Below, one piece after another: positions 55,296 through 64,000 of a stretch of 64,000 nt of DNA (position 1 is its first letter; each line of letters opens with the position of its first letter). The stretch is taken from the NCBI GenBank assembly GCA_029851415.1, contig CM056742.1, positions 112,470,246 through 112,534,245 on the forward strand. Reading direction: 5' to 3'. Made by a program: the position numbers and the translations under genes. Source of the stretch: Eretmocerus hayati (taxonomy: Eukaryota; Arthropoda; Insecta; Hymenoptera; Aphelinidae). Under the pieces are notes generated by a model. It had not been told where the DNA came from. It did not search any database and worked only from the letters and a program-made list of their open reading frames with translations.

Positions 55296-55817
55296 TTAGG
55301 TATACATGGAATCGACTGTATCGACATCTGTAGATGTTCTTGCACGATTGAATCCCATCCATTTTTTAATGCTGTATACATTTTGAACGGCACATCTTTC
55401 ACTCATACACAGTGTATGATGTGAGCAATAACCAGTAATATCTCCGCATAGTTTTGAGATTGATGGGCTCCCATAGTCCTCCAAATCCTCCACGTGAGAG
55501 ATGATGTTTTCTAGCCATTTTTTCCTTTCTTTACCCTTTACAAACACTCTTGTGCTATCTTTCGAAACATCCTGAATAGTCGCAGCCAGATCCTCGTATG
55601 GTATATTCCCATAACTCCATGGTATACCTATATAGTTTTTTTCAAGCCAACGATTCTCACTCTTATATTTGGTTGTAAGCAAGTTCCAATCATGAGGTGG
55701 CTTGAATAGGTATACTCTGTGTTGAGCACCCTCTACAGTAGAGAGGATAGCGACCTCTTTGAATACAAAGTCCAAGGTAGGACTTTTGAACCCTTGAACG
55801 TCTACCATATAAGCCAT
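55296..55817 (-). CDS. VDxQGF-family Maverick protein, intact copy
   Basis: A 173-residue ORF. It opens M-A-Y-M-V-D-V-Q-G-F-K, then F-K-E-V-A-I-L, W-L-E-K-N-Y-I-G-I-P-W, G-N-I-P-Y and V-F-V-K-G-x-E-R-K-K-W-L, and ends in a Cys/His-rich part (C-G-D-I, C-S-H-H-T-L-C). Proteins with this layout are common in insect Mavericks and insect genomes; their function is not established. It lies upstream of the polymerase block on the same strand. A diverged, broken copy lies at 48360-48765. Confidence 0.65.
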   Translation of the reverse strand: MAYMVDVQGFKSPTLDFVFKEVAILSTVEGAQHRVYLFKPPHDWNLLTTKYKSENRWLEKNYIGIPWSYGNIPYEDLAATIQDVSKDSTRVFVKGKERKKWLENIISHVEDLEDYGSPSISKLCGDITGYCSHHTLCMSERCAVQNVYSIKKWMGFNRARTSTDVDTVDSMYT

Positions 55818-56405
55818 TGTTCTCCAGGTGATACGTCCGTCCTTGTGGACTGACTATGATGATCTGACCATCACAGAGTTTTGGTTGTATTTATTCACTC
55901 CAATATCGTGGTCTACATCACCTTACCCCCTCCACATGCCTCTTACGCATGCGCATTTGTCTCATTTGGAAATTCAATTCGAAATTCACTCCAACACATT
56001 CTGTTTTTGGGATTTGAATTTTTTTACTTCATCAAAGAATTTCACTTCTCAATAATTTACTGTAATATATTGTTTTGAACTCTGAAATCAGCATATTCTG
56101 ATTTTGAAAGAGATCGAAAGAGTTGATGGTTTTGAATTCATAATTCTGAATTGAATTGTCAATAGTGTACTGTAATGTATTGTTTTGAATTTTGAAATTA
56201 GAATATTCTGATTTTGAAAGGAATCGAAAGAGTTGATGGTCTTGAATTCATAGTTTTATATATTGCAGGTTTAATGAGTAAAGAGCAAGCTGATTAATAT
56301 AAAAATTATATATAAGAGGTAGTTTATTAAAAAACTCATAAACTAGATATAACTCATTCAATATAGGCTCATTTCATAAAATAATTAAATTCTATTCTCA
56401 AATTC
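55818..56405. repeat. Right flank of the Maverick with a ~113-bp tandem duplication
   Basis: Segments near 56055-56160 and 56168-56265 are copies: both contain CATATTCTGATTTTGAAAG or a one-base variant and GAAAGAGTTGATGGT. The rest is AT-rich, with no gene. Confidence 0.7.
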
Positions 56406-56768
56406 TTAATTGATATAACGTCTTATATGACGTCCTAAGGCTACTAGTAGTCTATAAGGATTTGATCTGTGACGCAGATATCTATTGAAATAAATTCTGC
56501 CGTGTCGCCGGCGTGAACATACTTTACGGACCCTGACACGGGTCGCATCACCTCTGGCATGGACCAGGCCAGAGCTTCGTGGTCTTGAATTATTCGTATC
56601 ATTATTCACTATGAATGGAGAATTAATTTTATTAATTATTGCATATAGATCCTGCCCACGCAGATCATACGCGCTTAACCCTCTGAGATTCACCGTGCCA
56701 AAGCGTGGTGGTAGTGGGTTGGTTACTTTTCTTATATGATTACCCGAGACTGTGCTCGGGATGTTCAT
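56406..56768 (-). CDS. Hypothetical basic protein
   Basis: A 120-residue ORF with an ATG at 56768. The C-terminal half is strongly Arg/His-rich (R-R-R-H-G-R-I, then Y-L-R-H-R-S-N-P-Y-R-L-L). No domain is recognised. It could be a DNA-condensing virion protein of the Maverick or chance; the upstream region to 57000 has several open but unsupported frames. Confidence 0.3.
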   Translation of the reverse strand: MNIPSTVSGNHIRKVTNPLPPRFGTVNLRGLSAYDLRGQDLYAIINKINSPFIVNNDTNNSRPRSSGLVHARGDATRVRVRKVCSRRRHGRIYFNRYLRHRSNPYRLLVALGRHIRRYIN

Positions 56769-57140
56769 CGATCAGCTTGGCCTGCCTAACAAGGCGTCGG
56801 CATGGGATCCCTCCGAGCCGGATTTAATTCTGCTGGCTGTTTCGGCTCATCCTTTCGTGGACATCTCTCCTACTGGTGTGCCCGTACTTTTGGTATCGCA
56901 ATCATACATTGCCGAGGATCTTTCGGCATCATTCGCAAGCGCTCTATGGCGCCTATCTCCTCATCAACGGTGATACCGGTTAGAAATACGAATTGAGCCC
57001 CATGGTCTGAAGCTCCTTCAACAACAAGTTCCAACTCGTTGAACAAGTCAGAACTGGCGCCAGTAAAATAGTGGCTCGGTGTGCAGTCAATCTGTGGAAG
57101 AAAATTAACAAATCAGGACTCCAAGTATACATGGGATGAG
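56769..57140. other. Stretch with no supported gene
   Basis: GC content is higher than in the flanks, and frames are open on both strands (for example 56752-56973 plus), but no motif is recognised. Confidence 0.3.
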
Positions 57141-57333
57141 GTGGGGGGGGGGGGGGATAACTAGAGTGTCTTGTCTACTACTTTACAAATGACAGAAGGA
57201 ATCGCAAGTTCATACATGTGTGTATGTGTGTGTGTGGGGGGGGGGGTAATGTATGTATGTATGTATGTATGTATGTATGTATGTATGTATGTATGTATGT
57301 ATGTATGTATGTGTGTATGTATGTATGTATGTA
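57141..57333 (+). repeat. Microsatellites: poly-G, GT, and (GTAT)n
   Basis: Runs of G near 57142-57155 and 57235-57246, TGTG near 57221-57235, and about 20 GTAT units at 57249-57333. Frames encoding M-Y-V-C repeats here are simple-repeat translations. Confidence 0.95.
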
Positions 57334-58019
57334 TTAGGGTGTCCGTTATTTCCCAAGTTGGACGCAAGGCTTAGGTCGCCCTCTAGATCGTCTTGTTATC
57401 ACCAAAAAATGATATCCCAACCGCGACCGGTGTGAAAATCGACCTTTGAACCGTGCCTCTAGAGTCAGGGGCTTTTCCATATGGATAGTCCTGCATAGCT
57501 TTTTTGAGGTGCTCGGACACTCGTAGCTATTGCCCACCAACATCTCAATACGAGTCTAAACGGCATCAAAGGTGCTGTTTCCGACGTAAAATTTCGTGTT
57601 GAATTCGAGTTCATTGTTACTTTTACCCTAAACGAGTCCCCAGACTAGTTATTCGATGCTCAAGGAGAAAATGGACTTCCCCACGCGAAAACGCCCTCAT
57701 TTTTGTTGTTTCCGACCTCCTGAGAGCTAGGGGGGTTTTGCATTGATCATGTTCCACGCGAAATTGTATGCAGGATTTGAATTAGTTGTTAATTTTAATC
57801 TAGGGGAGTCACCAGACTAGCTGATTAAAGTTTTTTGAGGAGTGAGAAGTGTTTTTCACTCAAAAAAGCTCCCATTATACCATCTGAAAGCTACGGATAT
57901 CTTACAACAATCATCTATCACGTAAAATTGTACGCTCAATCGACATTCGTTGTTATTTTGCTCTTAGAAGAGTCTCCAGACTAGCTAATTGATGATTTTC
58001 GAGGAAAGAACGGATTTTC
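57334..58019. other. Dispersed repeat start and unassigned DNA
   Basis: TTAGGGTGTCC...CCCAAGTT opens here and resembles 22649-22675. From 57580 on, ~190-base units with GAGTC(A/C)CCAGACTAGC recur (near 57636, 57810 and 57970), so this part is a diverged tandem repeat with no gene. Confidence 0.45.
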
Positions 58020-58286
58020 CCGCGCGTGAGACCCTACCTTACTGATATTTCTGACCTCTTGAGAGCTACCGACATCTCATAAGGATCATCTCTTAAGTAA
58101 TAATTGTATGCTCGATTCAAATTCATTGTTAATTCAAGTCTAGAAAAATTACTAGAGCAGCGAGTTGATGATTTTCGAGGAGAAAATGCATTTTTCCGCC
58201 TAGAAATCCCTATGTTACCGCAATTCTCGGCCCCCTTAGTGTTAGAGTCGTCTCAGCCATCTCTTTTCCAACATGAAATTGTACTA

Positions 58287-59352
58287 GGGGAGAGCGGGGT
58301 ATGGTGGGCAGCTCGAAAATTTGGGCATCCCAGTTATGAAATACAGAAAAATATTTAAAAACCCAAATGTTCATGAATTCGCATCAGTGTATCACCTAGT
58401 TTTTCCCTGGAGAGTTACAAGAAATTTCAATATGTTTTGACCCTTCAAAAGCGTAGGTCAAAATTCGAGGTAAAATATCGCTTGTCACGCCTGTATGCAC
58501 TCTACCGTTCGTGCGCCAATTCGATCGAAAATACTTGGCTACCCATCTCTCATTGGTAGCTCTGTTCGTTAGCTTTAATCTCCAATTTGAATCGAAGTGA
58601 TCCGATAAGTAGTTTTTGAGCAATAATAGTAACACGAAGATGAATGGAACGGGGTATAATGGACACGAAAAGCGGGGCGCGTTGACCAGTTCCAACATAC
58701 AGCCACAGCACACGAGCTGCGTGGCGCCACCCAACCTAACCTAACCTCCGCGTCGCCTCGTGTTGTTGATATTCTGCTCCAGCTGCACCCCGGATGTGAT
58801 TGTTTATCGATATTATTGATAATTTCACCTCGATGTGAGTAAAAAGTGAGTGCTATCAATGCTGTGGGTGGTGGATTGGAAGCTGTATCACATAATATGA
58901 CCATCAGATTCGTGCCATGCATCATAAACTCGTGTGTGCGAGCGAGTGAGATCCGAGTTGTGACATCTTTTTGTTGAATAATCGAGTTTTACCAACATAA
59001 TACGGCATGTCATAGACCTGAGGCATCAGTTTAGGTGGAAAAATGTTCAAATATGCTAATGACAACAATTCTATATGTGTGGTGTTATCATTTCACTTGA
59101 AAATCGTGAGTGTCCATCATACCCTACACGACTGTCCGCTATACCCCGCGATTGCCCATCGTGCCCCAATGATTAAGGTTTAGAAAATAGCATTTCTATG
59201 AAAATGTGCGAGTGAAAAAATTTTTAAAAAAATATTCCATCATTCCTGAGATGTTTCTCTGTCGAATGCCCACTCGCAGATCCGATTAAAGTAAAAATCG
59301 TAGTTGCCAAGCGGGTTTTAATTAGCTATGCCCGACATACCCCGCTCTTCCC
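58287..59352. mobile_element. 1066-bp TA-target element inserted in the left outer arm
   Basis: The ends GGGGAGAGCGGGGTATG and GGGAAGAGCGGGGTATG are inverted and flanked by TA at 58285-58286 and 59353-59354. The right arm near 62530 keeps the uninterrupted version of the target, so the borders are proven by comparison. Internal GGGGTAT/ATACCCC words recur. A Tc1/mariner-type MITE is likely; it carries no transposase. Confidence 0.8.
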
Positions 59353-59879
59353 TATAGATTCAAATCTATTATCAGTTTCCTCTCGGAGAGGCGACCAGAT
59401 ATGCTAATCAATGTCCTCTCACGCAAAAATGGAATTTCCCGTATTGGAACTACAAAATAGGCACTGTCCGCAGACAACTGACAGTAACGGGTGGCAATTT
59501 CTTTCTTGACCATCTTCAGTTGAAGAAGTAAACTTCAAGGACTTGCTACTTTGTGGGTAACTTATAACCCACAATCTGAGGTGAATAATTTTCTAGCAAA
59601 TACAGATCACCACGTAACTGATGAGATTGGGACATAGTCAACTGTGTTCATCGCTTTTATTCATCAAGAACTATTTATTGTATCGAGTAACAAGTAAGAA
59701 TATCGATTGGTGACTAATACGGTTGAATATGAATCTTCTGTTAGAGTTTATTCCATGAAGGTGAATCTACAATAGACCCACGTATTTGCAACAATGGCGT
59801 TTCATCGTCGACGCATCAAGACGCATCAGATCGGGGAAAGTAAATGAGGCGTGGCGGTGTGCTTGGATATCTATCACTG

Positions 59880-62205
59880 AAAATTGCACTGAGGATTGCA
59901 ATTGACGGGGTGGGTGGAAAAAGGGCGTAACTGCAGAATGGTCATTTTGAGGAAATCAATAAAAACTTGATGGAAACCGCTAGAGACATAATTGGACGAG
60001 TTGAGCTCACTCATTCTGAAGGAGATGGCGTTCTCGAAATAGCCCAACCTGAGCCGGGGAATGAAATTTGATTTCGAGCTTTTTTCAGCAACTTCAAAAA
60101 ATGCAATTACGCCCTTTTTTCCGGGTACAGGGTCAAATTTCGGTCCTTCTTCCTCACAAAAAGTGGAATCAAATCTCGAGATCAAGTCCAGTCATCTCCA
60201 AATTTTTTGAGAGTGTTCCTGGGCATTTTTTTGAAGATATCTGATTGCTAGGGGCTGTTTCGATTCATGCTCCACGGTTTTATGGACACGAAAAGCTTTC
60301 ATCAGTCGTGTGGAAATGATGAGAGATTTTCTTCACTAGAGATTGGTAAAAAAATTCAATTTGAAGTCAAAACAACATGTTTTCATCGTTATATTAGGTA
60401 AAAAAGCGTTTCCAGGCTTTGGAGAATTTTTAAACAATTTTTCCTCGTAATTAGGCCCTTTCTCCAGATTCGCCCTCACTTACGCCCTGTTACAGAGTGA
60501 TTACGCCCTTTTGAATCTTTTTAGTCAGGTACTTAAGTTCTTTTTCCAAATCCTGTTGGGCTGAGCAAAAAAGGAAGCCCTGCTTTTGACAGCAGTGACG
60601 CCTTTTTATCATCCTATCATTGCACTTACGCCTTTCATCTGCACAATGAAAGGGCGTAAGTGCAATGATAGAATGTTGTTAGGGCGTAACTGCTGTGATA
60701 AAATTTCAAAAGTAGGGCTTCCTTTATTGCTCAGCCCAACAGGATTTGGAAAAAGGGCTTAAGTACCTGACTAAAAAGATTCAAAAGGGCGTAATCACTC
60801 TGTAACAGGGCGTAAGTGAGGGCGGATCTGGAATAAGGGCCTAATTACCGAGGAAAAATTCTATAAAAATTCTCCAGAGTCCGGAAGCGCTTTTTCACCC
60901 AATATAACGATGAAAACATGTTGTTTCGACTCCGAATTGAGTGTTTTTACCCTTCCCTAGTGAAAAAAATTTCTCGTCATTCTCACACGACTGATGGAAG
61001 CTTTTCGTGGCCATAGAACCGTGGAGCATGAATCGATCCACCCCCTAGCAATCAGATACAGGCAGCCCCCGCTATTCGCGGTCCCGGTATTTGCGGTATT
61101 CGCTTATTCGCGGTATCTGATTTGTGGCATTCCCCGGTGTTTGCGGTGCCCTGACTCGCTTATTCGCGGTTTGGATCTGGATCTTCGAGATAAGTTAGCT
61201 CATGAAGCGTGAATTTTCGATAGATTTCATCCGAATGTGTTCTTCCAAACCAATTTTGTGATTGAGTGTTCACCATTTCGAGGATGTTGATATTGTTATT
61301 GTTCCCCAAAACTGATTAATTCGTTATACGACACAGTCATCAGTGTACCTGTGTACTATCTGAATTCTACTCATGGCATCGTGTGTAGAAAGAACGCATA
61401 TTCGTCAGTTAAAAAACGTGACAATGAACTTTGAGGCTTTCGGAAGGCTTGTCGAATTTGCTCGCCACTAGAAAAAATGGCCGAAGTTCTTAGAACTACC
61501 CATGGCCACTCCCCAGAGATTGTATGTTTGTCAATCTTGCTAGTCAATAGTGTCTGAGCTCTCCATCCGCACGCTCGTGAATAGATTTTCCCAACTGATT
61601 CCCGGATGGATTCCAGTAGTTCTTCAATCGTATCATACTGTTACTCCGTATCTTCCACATATTGAGTCAACTTGCTAAGCCTCTTACATGAATTTGTTGA
61701 TTGAAGATGATGTGTGGATTTTTTGCTTACTCACAGATCCACATATGTATACGTAACCCCCCTTTTCCCATAAGGCCAAGGTCCTGGTATTCGTGGTTTC
61801 GGTATTCGCGATATTTCCTTCATACACATTAACCGCGGATAGCGGGGGCTGCCTGTATCTTTCAAAACATGCCCAGGAACACTCTTAAGAAATTTCGGGG
61901 CGATTGGACTTCGCGAGATTTGATTCCACTTTTTGTGAGGAAAGAAAGCCGAAATTTGACCCTGTATTCGGAAAAAGGGCGTAATTGCATTTTTTGAAAT
62001 TGCTGAAAAGAGCTCAAAACCAAATTTAAACCCCGGCTCGGGTTGGGCTATTTCGAAAATGCTATTTTCTTCGAAATAAGTCAAGTCAACTCGTCCAATT
62101 ATGTCTGTAGCGGTTTCTATCAAGTTTTTATTGATTTTCTCAAAATGACCGTTTTGCAATTACGCCCTTTTCCCACCCACCCCCTCAATTATCTAGGTCC
62201 TCAGC
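59880..62205. repeat. Giant imperfect palindrome built around GGGCGTAA words
   Basis: 59880-60640 reads as the complement of 60645-62205, once the insertion at 61059-61855 is removed. AAGGGCGTAA or its complement occurs about eleven times, symmetrically. It can form a hairpin of about 750 base pairs with few unpaired regions. Confidence 0.75.
61059..61855. mobile_element. 797-bp pogo/Tigger-like MITE
   Basis: CAGGCAGCCCCCGCTATTCG begins it and the complement ends it (one mismatch), with TA on both sides. The other palindrome arm near 60232-60260 has the uninterrupted site with a single TA. Inside, TATTCGCGGTAT-type words are repeated near both ends. The CAGG...CGCGG end resembles Tigger-family termini. 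Confidence 0.85.
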
Positions 62206-62845
62206 GATCACATCTGTATTGGTTTCTCACTGTGGAAAATATTCCGATGCCGAGAATGAGTGGGAAATGGTTCGGTATAGAATTTTACTTTTCGGAAAAT
62301 GATTTGATCAGGTCACGTTCATGATGGATTATGGGCAAGTCTTCGGATCAACTTGAATATCTTCAACCTCAAGTGGTCGCCTCAAGCCACTCGTTGCTGT
62401 CAGTTGTCTACGGACAGTGACAATTTTGTAGTTTCAGTACGGGAAGTTCCATTTTCGCGTGAGATGACATTGATGAGCTAATCTGTTGGCCTCTTCGAGG
62501 GTCAACTGATAATAGATTTGCATCTAGAGTACAATTTCATGTTGAAAAGGAGATTGTTGAGACGGCTCTAGCTCTTAGGAGGTCGAGAATTGGGGTAACA
62601 TGGGGACTCCCAGGCGGAAGATCGCATCTTCTCCTCGAAACTCATGAACGGTGAATTTTCTGGTGATTAAGAATGAACTTGAATCCAGCATACAATTATT
62701 ACGTTAGAGATGATCCTTGTGAGATGTCGGTAGCTCTCAGGAGGTCAGAAATCATAGATTCCATTTAAAAACGACAGATGAAAAATAGTGATGTCTCGGA
62801 TCGGTTTCTCGTGGTTTTAGTTTGATTCTGTCGACCGAAATATGA

Positions 62846-64000
62846 AGTTTCCACCCACCAGGTGATCCCAAAAAAATTTCGGAGACGCCTGCGGAGCTAT
62901 TCCTGTCTCGCTTCTTGATTCTACCGGAGCATCAAGATCATGATCTTATTCTACTAAATTGAATATATCTCGAGTTTGGCTCAAGATGATGCAACGCGGT
63001 TCGCACCATTCAAAAGATCTTAAAAAATCCTATCGAAAATGACCTTGAAAATTCTTTTTCAGCTTTTTCTGGCCCTGATCAGGCAAAATCCGGAAAAATC
63101 AGGCAAATCTAATTTCTTATTAGCCCGAAGTTGATATTTCATTGTTATGCGTTTTTGGTCAATTTTCTGATGGTTTATTCTCCGACCAATCAGAAAACAG
63201 AGATTTCTGCGCATGCGCATGGTTCGCCGGATTTTCTAAGTAGTTTCAATCAAAAGCTGAAGAAATTTCCTTCAAAATGACCTAGTGCAGAACTCCATTT
63301 AATCGACTGGAACTGAAGATACACGATTCTTCAGACATCGAGATCATTAACACAACTGACAACATTGATGCAAGAGAAGGCGTCAAGGCTCTGGTTCACG
63401 ATAGATAGGTCATCTCGCTCTGGCCATTCTTCTTTTTCAATCAAGTTGCCGTAGTTTCTGACTAGGAACATGGAATTGACTTTTGCCAGGGGTCATCTCC
63501 AAGAAAATCCCCTCAGCTTCCGCTTGGAACTACTTAAAAATTTGGCAAACCACGTGCATGCGCAGAAATATCTGTTTTCTGATTGGTTGGAGGATGAAAA
63601 ATCAGAAAATTGACCAAAAAATGCATATCACCGTGAAAAAACAACTTCGGACTAGTTCCATCGCAAAGATCGTGCGATTTTTCATGAGAAATCATATTTT
63701 TGAGAAATTGGAAAAATGGCTGTTTGAGATAATCAGGTTTGCCTGCTTTTTCTGGATTTTGTCTGATCAGGGCCTGAAAAAGCTGGACGAGAATTTTTGA
63801 GGTGATTTTCGATAGGATTTTTCAGGATCTTCCGAATGGTGCAAACCGCGTTGCATTATCTTGATCCAAACTCGAGATATATCCAATTTAGTAATGAAAG
63901 ATCATGATTTTTATGCTTCGGTGGAATCAAAAAGCGAAACAGAAATAGCTCCGCAGGTGTCTCCGAAATTTTTTGGGACCACACGGTGGGTAGAAACTCC
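62846..64000. mobile_element. Inverted-repeat element running off the window
   Basis: The left arm (62846-63290) and right arm (about 63480-64000) are inverted copies; AAGTTTCCACCCACC at the left is mirrored by GGTGGGTAGAAACT at the right edge. Near the centre is TGCGCATGCGCA. The right end lies beyond the window. No gene is supported. Confidence 0.75.

Larger units (their letters stand above)
41725..55817. mobile_element. Defective Maverick/Polinton (adintovirus-like) DNA virus element
   Basis: About 14 kb with the hallmark set: protein-primed polymerase B, retroviral-type integrase with chromodomain, FtsK/HerA-type ATPase, adenain-like protease, double-jelly-roll major capsid and penton-like proteins, plus PLA2, fiber-like and other conserved accessory genes. 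Six virion-type genes run on the minus strand at the left, four or five on the plus strand in the middle, and the polymerase block on the minus strand at the right. I could not find terminal inverted repeats near 41 kb and 56-57 kb, so the ends are eroded or missing. Several genes carry stops, so this is an inactive integrated copy. Confidence 0.93.
58020..62770. mobile_element. Large inverted-repeat composite with central palindrome
   Basis: Outer arms: 58020-58286 plus 59353-59500 on the left are mirrored by about 62380-62770 on the right (for example ACATGAAATTGTAC and CAACTGACAG). Inside sits a palindrome, 59880-62205, with its centre near 60640. Both the left outer arm and the right half of the palindrome contain later insertions. 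No gene is seen; the ORFs of 60-140 codons inside are mirror translations. Confidence 0.65.

Noticed and set aside
41725..55817. Programmed stop-codon readthrough or an alternative genetic code for the Maverick
   Set aside because: All three stop types occur, at positions that look like Trp, Tyr, Cys or Gln codons by recalled family patterns, and frameshifts and insertions are also present. Decay explains this better.
57161..57435. ORFs on both strands with M-Y-V-C or H-T-Y-I repeats
   Set aside because: Direct translation of a (GTAT)n microsatellite.

Overview
The window is repeat-rich nuclear DNA from an arthropod, most likely an insect. The evidence is a Ty3/Gypsy retrotransposon, a Maverick/Polinton (adintovirus-like) virus copy, a Mutator-like transposase pseudogene and many TA-target miniature DNA transposons. 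A hymenopteran host is my guess only, from the gene families present. I found no ordinary host protein gene, rRNA, tRNA or CRISPR array.

Layout. 1-10342: a young Ty3/Gypsy element whose 5' LTR is cut by the window edge, with gag, pol joined by -1 frameshifting, an extra third ORF, and an array of GGTC-N3/4-GACC palindromes before the 3' LTR. 10.4-15.1 kb: a foldback element and a tandem family whose units each carry a 72-nt hairpin core. 15.7-19.3 kb: a transposon-associated pseudogene on the minus strand, split by a 1.9-kb TA-target element that itself holds another. 19.5-25.5 kb: G-rich tandem repeats and three inverted-repeat (foldback) elements. 25.5-34.9 kb: a 173-bp satellite in two blocks, one of which carries an insertion with an 8-bp target duplication; a 5.2-kb inverted-repeat element lies between the blocks. 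35.06 kb: a Harbinger-like MITE. 36.0-39.0 kb: a Mutator-like transposase pseudogene. 41.7-55.8 kb: the Maverick. 56-64 kb: microsatellites, a giant palindrome and several nested elements, two of which have target sites proven by an uninterrupted sister arm.

The Maverick carries a virus-type toolkit: double-jelly-roll major capsid protein, penton-like protein, adenain-type protease, hydrophobic virion protein, parvovirus-type phospholipase A2 protein, packaging ATPase, a conserved DUF8207-like protein, a fiber-like protein, chromodomain integrase, and protein-primed DNA polymerase B. Several virion genes are still open, but the polymerase, capsid, integrase and DUF8207-like genes carry in-frame stops and the polymerase is also split by an insertion. 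The copy is therefore defective. Late-type genes share a layout in which a TATA box overlaps or touches the stop codon of the upstream gene.
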